Position numbers and translations under genes: made by a program
DNA from: Conchocele bisecta
Taxonomy: Eukaryota > Mollusca > Bivalvia > Lucinida > Thyasiridae
Length of the DNA stretch: 64,000 nucleotides
Reading direction: 5' to 3'
Assembly: GCA_029237695.1 (NCBI GenBank)
Contig: CM055266.1
Span: 7,512,064-7,576,063, forward strand
Notes under the pieces: model-generated
The model's input: only the letters and a program-made list of their open reading frames with translations
What the model was told of the DNA's origin: nothing
Databases searched by the model: none
Shown here: piece after piece, positions 53,786-64,000 of the stretch
Layout: each line of letters opens with the position of its first letter
Position numbering within the stretch: position 1 is the first letter of the stretch

Positions 53786-55707
53786 AGAGCCACCAATTTC
53801 CATTCGGGGCTTGTTCTACAACGAAAGAGATCTGTCCGGAACAATAAACAACACGACAAACGGCCCGTCCCGTTAATTTCGGACGGTAAGGCGCAGGGCG
53901 GGACCAAACATGAACCCAATACACCCACATCCAATTGCATACCTCGTTGCGGCAGCGGGGTTAAGGACTGGCGTCATCACTGGCCACTTGGCCGTGTTTT
54001 ATAATTTTAATACGAGGACAGAAGCAATTAATTGACGGTAAGTGGTGATGTAATCAATGAGCCATGTGATAACTGGCTCCTACGAGAAAACGTGCGACAC
54101 ATCGTATCTCATTCGTCCGTACATGTACCAACCGTAGATCGAGTGTTTTCACGCAAAACAGTTTCAGTTTCTGCAATTTATTATAGAAGCTCTAAACCAT
54201 AACAGGATGTACAAACCATAACCAGACGAATGAGAAAATGACATAAAAACATGTTATATCCTACATGTACAGGGCTGACACTTTCCACGGATCATTTAGA
54301 TTGTATTTACTCGATATCGCCACCGAAAAGGTCAATTAGTATATACTGTTATGTAGATTTGCATTTTTTTTGGCTACATTCTGGTAACCAATGTTTTTTG
54401 TCATCTTTAGAGCACGAACAACAAAACTGGGGTGGTTCCATTTTGTTCCCACAAGTCCTTTGGCCGCCATCTTGAATGCTATATTCATTGTATATACACT
54501 TCCATTACAGGTATAATATTAATTCGTTTTTGGTGATAATCATATTTTGACCACAAACAACAACACCAGTGTTATTTTTATTTTTAGCAACCCCCATGGC
54601 GGCAATCTTAGATTTAAAAATGGCCACCCTGAAATCGTATACAATATATTGTAATATTCATATCTACATATATAATGCAAATGGAATGTTGTGTTTTTCG
54701 GCTATGCCATCTACATACTTCAAATAAAAAAAATGGGATTGGTCCATTTTTTCTGATCATTTTTTCTGGTATGGCGGACATTTTGTTTTCACAATGGCCC
54801 CTATGTAAATACTATTTCTTATGTCTTCACTACGTACTGTCTTTAGTACAGTGTATTTATAGTTAGGTTTGTGTTGACTGTTTTGATACGTTATCGGAAC
54901 AAACGTTATTTGTATCATCAATGAAAACATGAGTTGTTCCTATTGTCTTCTAATTTTCAAAATGGCTGCCATGAAAATCATATAATTCTGATATAATTAT
55001 GCACAAACCATTTGGACTGATTTTTGTCCCAGACTATAATCATTATTGAAAGTATGCAGGAAACTGTAGAAAAATGGCCACGTTGAAAAGGCAGTATTGT
55101 TCCATGGTCATTATCATTATTTACGATTACCATATGGTCTTAAGAGATTACAACTCCTGTGTCAATATAAAAGTGATCAGTACCTTGATGGTCCAAATTG
55201 CGTTTCACTTGTTGAACATGAATAATGAGGCATGTTATTTGGCCGGAAACGGTTTCTACCAGCCAACGCGAGATAGACGATACAGATTGTCTTACAACAG
55301 AGCTGTGCTACAAACTACATACAAGACGGGCATTACTAATGCCATAGACTCACCAATATAAATATATATATATATACAAACTATAAGTATAAGTTATAGT
55401 TCACATATTGAACTTTTAATAAATTGATTATTAAAAATCCAATAGGTGAACTATAACGTACTTATTGTTTACCAGCCGAGTCAAGAAGCTCCGCCCCTAA
55501 CAGTGATTTCCTAACAGTGATTTCAATCGCTCTACTAGCATGTGATCAGCGATGTGACGCGAAGTGAGCGCGTGTGTAGGCGGTAATATGCTTTGCGTCT
55601 CTTGAACTGATGACAACAAGGCATAGCATCAGTTCTAAATATAGCGCTGAACATTTAGTGAATAATTTAATACATATTGGCGAAAGCGTCGCAATGTGCG
55701 ATTAATA
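53786..55707. other. Diverged repeats, no gene
   Basis: Phrases of the type (G/A)ATGGC(C/G)GCCAT and CCATTTTGTTCCCAC recur in 54420-55080 as decayed copies. At 55386-55470 AAGT(A)TAAGTTATAGTTCAC and its complement GTGAACTATAACGTACTT form a small inverted repeat. No gene is recognised. Confidence 0.5.
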
Positions 55708-55776
55708 GAGAGAGAGAGAGAGAGAGAGAGGAATAGAGAGAGGAGAGAGAGAGGAGGAGAGAGGAGAGAGAGAAGA

Positions 55777-55822
<46 letters not shown>
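55708..55822 (+). repeat. (GA)n microsatellite
   Basis: About 115 bp of GAGAGA with interruptions. Confidence 0.95.
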
Positions 55823-56691
55823 CTCTGGAAGTTTATGTTTGAGACACGCCGTGTGATATTTTACCTTACAGCATATGCAACATTTAATGAAAAATATTTG
55901 CAAAATTTACGATATTTTCCCGAAATGACGTCGAATGTTTGTGAAATATTTGTAGCAAATCGGGAATAGTATTCATTTATGGAAAATATCACACTTCATG
56001 TAACTATTTTTCATGAAACAAACGCACATGTTCTGAGATACAAAATCACATGGTGTAACCCTTATGATCGCATCCATCAACTATTATACGATTTATTCCA
56101 AGAATTACTTTGAAACTGTTTTACATTTTCCACAAGTGCTGTTGGATGTTGTGATGCTATTCAGAAGAAACACGGAACCAATTCGACATTTGCTCTAAAG
56201 GTTTTAACTTTCTTAGCAATTTATGGAAACTTTTAAAAACAATTTTCGGTAACATTGCACATGTGATAAGGCATGATCTTCTATGGATGGGTTCAGAAAT
56301 ATTGCTATTTTTAGGATGTATGCGTCAGTCTGAGTGCATGTCTCGTCGAACACTGAAAGCAATTAGAGCAGTTTCGGAAATAAAAGAAATACATCGAACT
56401 GTCCTAGCGCGGCCAATACCCCCATATCAAGTTCCCTCATCCGCCACCCCACACCCCTCGCACACGTACACATGCACATATCAACACATCAGTTTATGGT
56501 ATGTAAATATATTTAAATATTGTTATATACATGGTATGCATAACATATACGCATAATGGCAAACATAAGCATAATTTTATCAGCATTTGCTACAGTCAAA
56601 TGTAAAATGGGAAACACACATACTTACATACGATATATATTGATATCGTATATTTATTCTTAAAGAGGATAAACTGTTATTCAAAGAAATA
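55823..56691. other. Non-coding DNA
   Basis: No gene or structured repeat is recognised. Confidence 0.4.
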
Positions 56692-56882
56692 CATGTTTGA
56701 AATATCTCGAAAGAGCATTAAACGAAACTCAATGACACAATTAGGTTTATTACTATATGAAACCCAACAACTTGGCATATATATATATATATACTATGCC
56801 AAGTTGTTGGGCTTCATATAGTAATAATCCTAATAGTGTCATTGAGTTTCGTTTACTGTTCTGTCGAGATATTTCAAACATG
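56692..56882. mobile_element. Foldback element, ~85-95-bp arms
   Basis: CATGTTTGAAATATCTCGA... through ...CAACAACTTGGCATA pairs with the complement across a TATATATATA loop. There are only a few mismatches, so it is young or maintained. Confidence 0.92.
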
Positions 56883-57436
56883 AACATATATATATAGATA
56901 TACGGATAAACATGATCCTGCACATAATCTCCGAACGGAGCTGTTGCCGTATCCATAAGTTGAGCCGAAAAATCAGCGACTGAAATTCAAGTCTTACAAG
57001 TACAACAACAACAACAATTAATCTTCACGCGATGGCAACGATTGGCACTTTGAAAGTAAAATTAATGCAATATATTTGGCGTCCAAACTATACCACCCCA
57101 TATCTTTGATCTAGAAATGTTTATTTATGCATTTATTGTTTAAAATGTGACTGTCACTTTTGGAATTCACACATTGTGATGTCTAAATTTAGCACATCGC
57201 TGACCTTGTGCTCGAGTGGGTCACAGGGCTACTCAAATAATTCAATTCAATCTGTATAGATAGAGTCACTCTTACTCTAATACTGCATGAATTCAAGTGG
57301 GTGGGGGATATTCAACATTGCCTATCAACATTGCCTGTGGAGTGGGTGGGGAATAATTACTTTCACTAACTACTAAATGGATTATTGTCTCACACGCGAA
57401 GCGGTAAGCGAGACATAGGTTTTGCTTTTCCAGAGT
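56883..57436. other. Non-coding DNA
   Basis: No gene is recognised. Confidence 0.4.
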
Positions 57437-57512
57437 CGTCGTCGGCGGCGTCGGCGGCGTCGGCGGCGTCGGCGGCGTCGCGTCGGCGGCGTCGGCGGCG
57501 TCATCATTCAAT
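57437..57512 (+). repeat. (CGTCGGCGG)n microsatellite
   Basis: GGCGTCGGC units in tandem, within a repeat whose flanks include CACGCGAAGCGGTAAGCGAG and twice TTAAGTTTTC(T/G)TGTTACGG. Confidence 0.92.
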
Positions 57513-58370
57513 TTTAAGTTTTCTTGTTACGGTCATTGTTCAATGTTAAGTTTTCGTGTTACGGTCATTGCTTCAACACCGTATCAGCTACAGTCATCAA
57601 ACTTTATACATACCTTTACATGTACTATGATATGTAGATGAATATAGGACTACTAACAAAAAATCCGGGCTCCAGGGTCAAGATCAAACTATTTCTTTCT
57701 ATGCTACAAACTGAACATTAATGCATGATGACCCATTTTCTTGTGTGCTCTGTACACCTTACCTGTTGAGAGAACAATAGCCTTCTCCGGTTGAACAATA
57801 GTGACTGTGAGAACCATTCACCTGTGCATGTGCAAATGTCCAGGTAAATTATTACAGGTAATTTATACAGGTAAATTATTATATTACATTTCCGTAAACT
57901 GTGTTGATAATATTGTGGCAATATGTGGACCTCTGCAGATATGATATGTAGATAAATATAGGACTATTAGAAAAACATTCTGGGCTCCAAATTCTTTTTC
58001 TATTTTTGTCTAGTAGCATAAAGTCGTAAGTGCTATATACGGACTATTATCATATAATAAAACAATTATTGACTAGTGAGCCATAGAATATAATCTGATA
58101 TTCTATGGCTCACTAGTCAATAATTGTATAATATGTTCGGGCCAGTGAAAATTGCTTTCTGGCCCAGGCTCGAGGTCAAGGCGGCGGGACAAGGCGAGAC
58201 ATTTGATTCCGCGGAATTCTTGTGGTAATAAGAATATTTTTTAACGACCATTTAACATCATAAATCTGCATTTAAATTTGATTTAACAATTGAAATTTAG
58301 TTGTTTTAATTGTTAAAAAATTATTAAATTAGATAGTAAAACCGGTAATTTTCCCCTTGCACTCTTCATG
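57513..58370. repeat. Dispersed repeat with hairpin
   Basis: ACAATTATTGACTAGTGAGC (58062) and its full 29-bp complement (58099-58127) form a perfect stem. Phrases CTACTA/ATATGTAGATGAATATAG occur twice (about 57632 and 57941). No gene is seen. Confidence 0.65.
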
Positions 58371-58547
58371 AAAATCTCAGCTCTACGGATGTCTTTTACT
58401 GTTTCATCTGTCTCTTATATTTTCTGTATTCGTGATACAGAAATATAAAAGACAGATGAAATAGTAAAAGACATCTGTGGATACAGAAAATATAAAAGAC
58501 AGATGAAATAGTAAAAGACATCCGTAGAGCTGAGATTATCTAAGTTA
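58371..58547. mobile_element. CTTAGAAAATCTCAGCTC-family MITE, copy C, compact
   Basis: GAAAATCTCAGCTCTACGG opens and CCGTAGAGCTGAGATTATCT closes. The AAAAGACAGATGAAATAGTA segment is present twice. It is essentially ends only, without the interior of copy A. Confidence 0.85.
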
Positions 58548-58660
58548 CATGAAAACGAGGCGATTAGGTGGTGCAGGCGTGCAAAATTGACGATGTCCGA
58601 CTTTCAGAATTTGGAGTAAATTGTCGAAATCATAGAATAAGCAAAATATGGTTCTCCAGG

Positions 58661-59055
58661 GCTCCAGATAAGGAATTAGTAGTTGAGTATTGTCACTCCA
58701 TCATGTCTGAAGCAATTGGGTATTTCAATATTTTAATTGGGTAAAATAGAATCACAGTACTGTTTACACAACAACAGACAGCAATTATTGAATAGTTTGC
58801 TTCGAAATGATAACATGTCTTGGAATTTTATTAGAATTGTGTCCTTGGAGACAATTCTAATGAAATACCAATATGTGTTTTCATGGAAAATAAGAAAAAA
58901 TATGTTATTTTTGTGGTCTGTTTATTGTTTTCTGTAGCATGATAAAGGTACCACAAATTTGTTACGGCTTTTTGATACTCGCTACTTGTGATTTCAATTG
59001 GGTTTTTGGTAATTTTAATTTGGTATTTACGCAAATACGCAGCTTATCTGGAGCA
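58661..59055. mobile_element. GCTCCAGATAAG-family element, copy 1
   Basis: The ends GCTCCAGATAAGG and CTTATCTGGAGC are inverted complements. The 0.4-kb interior is shared nearly throughout with 60338-60736, including a hairpin around GAATTGT(G/C)TCC..GGAGACAATTC. Confidence 0.88.
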
Positions 59056-59161
59056 CTGATTGTTACTCCATCATTTCTGAAGCAATTGGGTATTTCAAAA
59101 TTTTCTGGTTCTCGCTATTTTTTTGTGAAGTTATAGTGCAACTGTTTAACAGATCTACACA

Positions 59162-59501
59162 CAATGCAGGGCCTGAAAATAGTACTGCTCCGAGGTCGGA
59201 CCTTTGTATTTTACAAGCAACAAGTCCGCTGAACCTGTGATAAAATTGACATTGCGATCATCATTCAGTGGCGATGCTAAATCCATTCTGATTATCGTCT
59301 TATGAGATAATTTATGGTGACACAGTCGAGGTTTTACACATGGCGTGACGAGTCCATTCGCATGAAACAGACACTTATTTCTACCGTTTTTCTAGCGAAT
59401 ATCCTCTCAGGCCTTCCAAAAATTCCTAAGACCTTTGATTTTTTTTCCTTTTTAGGTCCTGGACCTACTGGTAAAAGCTGCTATTTTCAGATCCTGCAAT
59501 G
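59162..59501. mobile_element. Inverted-repeat element, CAATGCAGG..CTGAAAATAG ends
   Basis: The left end CAATGCAGGGCCTGAAAATAG and right end CTATTTTCAGATCCTGCAATG are imperfect complements, and the inner GGTCGGACC / GGTCCTGGACC also pair. No coding content. Confidence 0.65.
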
Positions 59502-59526
59502 TCGCCTTTTGGAAGGAGATATTCCT

Positions 59527-59770
59527 GGGGGCCGTTTCACTAAACTTCCTACGACTAAAATGTTTGTAAGTGCAAAATTATGATAGTCTGTAAATTTCAC
59601 ATTAACAATGATTTGTTTGTAAACAATTATAGTATTTACATTTATTGAACATAGGATGCATATTCAGCCTATGCTCAATAAATGTAAAACCATCAATTGA
59701 AATTTACAGACTATTCTAAATCTGCACTTACGAACATTTTAGTCGTACAAAGTTTAGTGAAACGGGCCCC
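59527..59770. mobile_element. MITE, GGGCCGTTTCACTAAACTTC family, copy 4
   Basis: GGGGGCCGTTTCACTAAACTT to AAGTTTAGTGAAACGGGCCCC, with the same nested AGCATAGG/CCTATGCT palindrome as copy 3. Confidence 0.9.
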
Positions 59771-60080
59771 TGTACTTTACCCAAAGTGCTTAAATGAACT
59801 ACCAATGGTTACAAATCAAATGTTTCTGCGATAAGAACATGAATTTTATACATATTATTTAAACCGGCATATAGAGGAATGTTTTACCTCGTAACAAGAC
59901 CGTTCCCAAGCAAACCGGTCATTAATTGGCCAAAATATTTATGTTTCATTCACATAGGTAAGATTAGTGGTTCAGTACAAAGCCCATACAATTCATATAG
60001 GAAAAATGGTCATGCGCATATATTTCTTGAAATTAGCAATTTCTCCATTCACAGCCACCTATACGATCCTCTATTAACAG
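59771..60080. other. Non-coding, upstream intron of HSD17B10
   Basis: It ends in CTCTATTAACAG, the acceptor for the following exon. The first coding exon is not recognisable in the window. Confidence 0.5.
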
Positions 60081-60245
60081 AATGCAGTGAGCTTGGTCAC
60101 TGGTGGAGCGTCCGGCCTGGGACGAGCCACAGTGAAAAGATTCATTGACCAGGGATCTCGGGTAGTCGTGTGTGATCTACCAAACTCGAAAGGGGCCGAA
60201 CTTCAGCAGGAAATGGGCAAAAACTGTATCTTTGTTCCTACAGAT
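60081..60245 (+). CDS. HSD17B10: HSD17B10, exon with NAD-binding motif (second coding exon?)
   Basis: Mitochondrial short-chain dehydrogenase (17-beta-HSD type 10 / 3-hydroxyacyl-CoA dehydrogenase type 2), acting in isoleucine and fatty-acid degradation and as a subunit of mitochondrial RNase P in animals. The 55-codon exon encodes VTGGASGLGRATVKRF, the glycine-rich Rossmann NAD site, then VVVCDLPNSKGAELQQEMG. The CDLPNS-type motif is specific to the type 10 enzyme among SDRs. Acceptor ATTAACAG|AAT, donor GAT|GTAAGT, phase 0 at both ends. Intact. The N-terminal exon must lie upstream. Confidence 0.92.
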
Positions 60246-60337
60246 GTAAGTAATTAACATAATTAGTGGATTCTTATGCGGGTTCCTGTAATTGTTATGT
60301 AATGAGTTTCTGCTCATTATGAAAGCATAAGAAAGCC

Positions 60338-60736
60338 GAGCTCCAGATAAGGAATTAGTAATTGAGTATTGTCACTCCCATCATTTCTGAAGCAATTGGG
60401 TATTTCAAAATTTAAATTGTGTAAAATAGAATCACACTACTGTTTACACATCAGCAGACCGAACTTATTGAATAGTTTGCTTCTAAATGAAAACACATCT
60501 TGGTATTTCATTAGAATTGTCTCCAAGGAGACAATTCTAATGAAATTCCAAGATGTGTTTTCATGGAAAAATAAGAAAATCTGCTATATTTGTGGTCTGT
60601 TTATTGTTTTCTGTAGCATGATAAAGATACCACAAATTTTTCATTGCTTTTTGATACTCACTACTTCTGATTTCAATTGGGTTTTTGGCAATTTTAATTG
60701 GGTATTTACGCAAATACGCAGCTTATCTGGAGCTCT
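60338..60736. mobile_element. GCTCCAGATAAG-family element, copy 2
   Basis: GAGCTCCAGATAAGGAATTA to CTTATCTGGAGCTC, full-length partner of 58661-59055. A partial third copy begins at 60895. Confidence 0.9.
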
Positions 60737-61105
60737 GAGAAAGACTTTCTCCGGACACACTGGGAGATCCTCGGGTGCCCGGTTTATAGAGGTTGCACAT
60801 TTTTCACTGTAATAATATTCTCCAATAATGCTGATGGTATTGTCTGTTTATGATTGCCAAGCACTGAAACATGGTTTTAGTGCTTACAACAGTGCTCCAG
60901 ATAAGGAATTAGTAATCGAGTATTGTCACTATCATTTTTAATTGGGTAAAATAAAATCTTAGCTCCATCCCTAGACACGCGTTGTGGCCAAATATTATCA
61001 AAATCAGTGAAGGGGTTCATAAGATACTGAAAAACGAAAGGTGTTACTAATGTATGCACGCGTACATGTATTAGCGCTATAATAATAACCTGACAGTACA
61101 CCATT

Positions 61106-63077
61106 GCTCCAGATAAGGTGCGTATTGGCGTAATTTATGCAATTATTTTAGCTGAATACTCATTGATTATCAAAAGTGTGAGTTCAAAATACGCACAGCA
61201 ATGTGAAAATACGCGTTGATTTTCAAATCAAGTAGTGAAAATACTGTCATACAATTGAAAATTCACCTAGTTGAGCTGCAAAAAGCAAACAGTGTTTGTT
61301 TTTTGCAGCTCAAATAAGTGAATGTTTAAATTTGTTATATTTGTTGTCATTTGTTCCCTATTTAGTATTAATGAAGAAAATGAATAATCCATTTGTAAAA
61401 GTAAAATACGCAATGATTTTGAAACTAGAAAAAGTCGATGGCGCGCCATCGCAATATACCCACTTTCCCCAAATGCTAAGTCCGAAAGGGGGAGGTAATC
61501 CATGATGGAGGGTCGGATAAAAAATCCGAATTCACTTTGCGCATCAGCACATCAAAACGAAGCTACGAACCAAATATCAGACGCGTAGGTATTAAGGTGA
61601 AAAAGTTTTTCGACCTACGAGGAAAAATAGTGAAATTCTAAGTCTGAAAGGGGGAGATAATCCATGATGGAAGGTCCGATCAAAAATCGGAATTCACTTT
61701 GCACATCATAACGAAGCTACATATCAAATATCAGAAATGTAGGTATTAAGGTGAGAAAGTTTTTCGACTTACAATGAAAAATAGGGAAATTCTGAGTCCG
61801 AAAGGGGGAGATAATCCATGATGGAGGGTCGGATCAAAAAATCCGAATTCACTTTGCGCATCTGCACATGATAACGAAGCTACATACCAAATATCAGGCG
61901 CGTAGGTATGAAGGTGAAAAAGTTTTTCGAGTTACAAGGAAAAAATGGGAAATTGTGAGTCCGAAAGGGGGGAGATAATCCATGATGGAGGGTCGGATCC
62001 AAAATCCGAATTCACTTTGCGCATCTGCACATGATAACGAAGCTACATACCAAATATCAGGAGCGTAGGTATGAAGGTGAAAAAGTTTTTCGAGTTACAA
62101 GGAAAAAAATGGGAAATTGTGAGTCCGAAAGAGAGATAATCCATGATGGAGGGTCGGATCAAAAAAAATCCAAAAAGAATTCACTTTGCGCATCTGCACA
62201 TGATAACGAAGCTACATAGCAAATATGAGGCGCGTAGGTATGAAGGTGAAAAAGTTTTCGGAGATTACAAGGAAAAAAAAAATGGGTAAATTGTGAGTCC
62301 GAAAGGGGGAGATAATCCATGATGGAGGGTCGGATGAAAAATCCAAATTCACTTTGCGCATCTGCAACATGATAACGAAGCTACATACCAAATATCAGGC
62401 GCGTGGTATGAAGGTGAAAAAAGTTTTTCGAGTTACGAGGAAAAAATAAAATGGGAAATTCTGAGTCCGAAAGGGGGAGATAATCCATGATGGAGGGTCG
62501 GATCAAAAATCCAAATTCACTTTGCGATCTGCACATGATAACGAAGCTACATACCAAATATCAGGCGCGTAGGTATGAAGGTGAAAAAGTTTTTCGAGTT
62601 ACGAGGAAAAAATGGAAATTCTGAGTCCGAAAGGGGGAGATAATCATGATGGAGGGTCGGATCAAAAATCCAAATTCACTTTGCGCATCTGCACATGATA
62701 ACGAAGCTACATACAAATATCAGGCGCGTAGGTATGAAGGTGAAAAAGTTTTTTCGAGTTAACAGAGGAAAAAATGGGAAATTTCTGAGTCCGAAAGGGG
62801 GAGATAAATCCATGATGGAGGGTCGGATCAAAAATCCAAATTCACTTTGCGCATCTGCACATGATAACGAAGCTACATACCAAATATCAGGTCGCGTTAG
62901 GTGTGAAGGTGAAAAAGTTTTTGTTTTCGAGTTACAAGAAACGTGACGGACGTACGGACGACCGTACGGACGGACGGACACCCGTGACGAAAACAATATA
63001 CCCGTTTTTTTTTACAAAAAAAGTGGGTATAATCAGGGGGTATAGTACGCTTTAGACACAAAGCTTATCTGGAGCTC
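61106..63077. mobile_element. Long GCTCCAGATAAG-ended element carrying a tandem array
   Basis: GCTCCAGATAAGGTGCGTAT at the left and AAGCTTATCTGGAGCTC at the right share the terminal repeat of the short copies. Between them lies the 165-bp array. No transposase is encoded. Confidence 0.65.
61478..62940. repeat. ~165-bp tandem array, about nine copies
   Basis: Units start GAGTCCGAAAGGGGGAGATA and contain CCATGATGGAGGGTCGGATC, CACTTTGCGCATCTGCACAT and GGTGAAAAAGTTTTTCGAGT. They vary by small indels, often in A runs. The array ends in a GGACGTACGGACGACCGTAC microsatellite. Open frames inside are artefacts. Confidence 0.95.
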
Positions 63078-63099
63078 TGAGTACCGGGGAACGGACATA

Positions 63100-63365
63100 C
63101 CCCCGGAATTCCCCCCACCACGATTCCATCCCCCCTATGTATACACACAGGAGGACAATATCCCCCCCACCCCCATTCCATTGAAAATCACAGGTAGGAC
63201 AGATTTTAGAGACAAATTGCTTGAGAAAATGGTAGGGGCGATTATGTCCTGCCTGTGATTTTCAACGGGGGGGGGGGGGGACTACCCTTGATTTTCAATG
63301 GGGGGGGGGGGGTGAGGATAATGTCCTACCTGTCTATAATCTATCGGGGGGGGGATAATGTCCTA
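63100..63365 (+). repeat. G/C-run rich segment
   Basis: CATTGAAAATCACAGGTAGGACA and its complement flank a stretch. Runs of 10-14 G recur with GATAATGTCCTAC phrases. Confidence 0.8.
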
Positions 63366-63424
63366 CACTCCTGACAGTGAGTACGGTACCCTTTTGTCAA
63401 GCAGCAACCTATATTTCTTTGCAG

Positions 63425-63589
63425 ATTACATCTGAAGCTGATGTGAAAAATGCGTTACATATGACGCAGGACAAGTTCGGAAGGCTGGACAATGTTGTAA
63501 ACTGTGCCGGTATAGCGATAGCTTCCAGGTCATACAACTTCAGGAAGGGAAAACCCCACTCATTGGAAGACTTCAACCGAGTCTTGCTG
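63425..63589 (+). CDS. HSD17B10: HSD17B10, next exon
   Basis: The 55-codon exon continues the enzyme: TSEADVKNALHMTQDKFGRL, then the SDR motif VVNCAGIAIASRSYN (NAG-type motif stabilising the Rossmann sheet) and PHSLEDFNRVLL. Acceptor TTCTTTGCAG|ATT, donor CTG|GTAAGT, phase 0. It joins in frame to the exon ending at 60245, completing the aspartate-valine/isoleucine-threonine transition expected in the family. The catalytic Ser-Tyr-Lys exons lie beyond the window. Confidence 0.93.
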
Positions 63590-63830
63590 GTAAGTTTCCC
63601 GTAATAATCTTAAATATGCGGACACCATTTGTTCCGGTAAACACATATAACTATATAGTTTCCCACAACAACAATGTCCGACTATTTAGCGTTTGTATGG
63701 CTGTTCAGGCTTATTGTTATGTATTTGCTATTTGTAACTGGTACAGAATACACAATATAATCCGAGTTCTACTCGTGAACTGTTTTATTTCTCGAGCTGC
63801 AGTGCTATCAGAGGGACAGTGATAGAGGGT

Positions 63831-64000
63831 AATAATTCCAGCACAAACATATTTACACAATTCCCTAACATTTGATTGGCCCGTAGCAAGTCTCTGTCCA
63901 AAATTTATATCCCAGTAAACTCCCACGCCGAACTACTTTCCGTAACCGTGAGGCGTAGTTAAAATAATTCTTAAGAAAACGGAAGATAAACACATTTTCT
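63831..64000. repeat. Inverted copy of the repeat at 29918-30110
   Basis: The reverse complement matches about 100 bp nearly perfectly (GTGGGAGTTTACTGGGATAT...), then more loosely to AGAAAATGTGTTTAT at the window end. Confidence 0.88.

Larger units (their letters stand above)
60246..63424 (+). other. HSD17B10 intron, filled with repeats
   Basis: 3179 bp between two 165-bp exons. It contains GCTCCAGATAAG-family copies, a 165-bp tandem array and G-rich runs. GT-AG boundaries. Confidence 0.85.

Noticed and set aside
61478..62996. Open frames on both strands in the 165-bp array
   Set aside because: They arise from repeat units and change with each small indel.

Overview
The window is nuclear DNA from an invertebrate animal, most likely a marine mollusc and possibly a bivalve. 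Three things point there. Exons of an ordinary animal gene, HSD17B10 (mitochondrial 17-beta-hydroxysteroid / 3-hydroxyacyl-CoA dehydrogenase), carry GT-AG splice sites at 60.1 and 63.4 kb. The background is AT-rich and crowded with small inverted-repeat elements. A repeat at 32.0-33.2 kb resembles one I associate with bivalve genomes. The organism call is inference. Almost everything outside HSD17B10, one B-box fragment and one possible exon is mobile or repetitive.

Layout. 0-6 kb: a decayed non-LTR retrotransposon (ORF1 with zinc knuckles; ORF2 with APE endonuclease, RT and RNase H). 6-19 kb: AT-rich non-coding DNA with small inverted-repeat elements and a 228-bp tandem duplication. 19.2-29.5 kb: element 1, a visibly G+C-richer, decayed Polinton/Maverick-like virus-like element. 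It has a DDE integrase, protein-primed-type DNA polymerase B, the C-terminal part of a packaging ATPase, a fiber-like protein, a candidate minor capsid protein, a long conserved-looking capsid candidate and several small membrane proteins. 29.5-39.1 kb: foldback elements and satellites. 39.2-52.0 kb: element 2, a different Polinton/adintovirus-like element. It has a packaging ATPase, chromodomain integrase, pX-like protein, minor capsid protein, basic core protein, major capsid protein, adenain-like protease and polymerase B. 52-64 kb: a LINE tail, more repeats, and HSD17B10, whose intron is filled with tandem repeats and terminal-inverted-repeat elements.

Element 2 is the most interesting part. 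Its rightward genes (39.2-46.7 kb) and leftward genes (52.0-47.2 kb) converge, and each arm carries a pair made of a small, possibly PC4-like protein and a BIR (IAP-type) protein. The left BIR keeps all four zinc ligands. The right BIR is broken by a frameshift and by a stop codon in place of the last zinc-binding cysteine. The major capsid gene has a textbook GT-AG intron whose removal restores its C-terminal frame, and a separate 0.54-kb insertion bounded by 12-bp inverted repeats. In general organisation (polymerase, integrase, ATPase, protease, two capsid proteins) element 2 matches known Polintons; the duplicated PC4-like/BIR module is what I find unusual.

Both virus-like elements are dead as they stand: frameshifts, nonsense codons, lost polymerase residues, a deletion removing the middle catalytic Asp of the element 2 integrase, and a missing ATPase P-loop half in element 1. 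No convincing terminal inverted repeats were found for either, so their outer limits are approximate.
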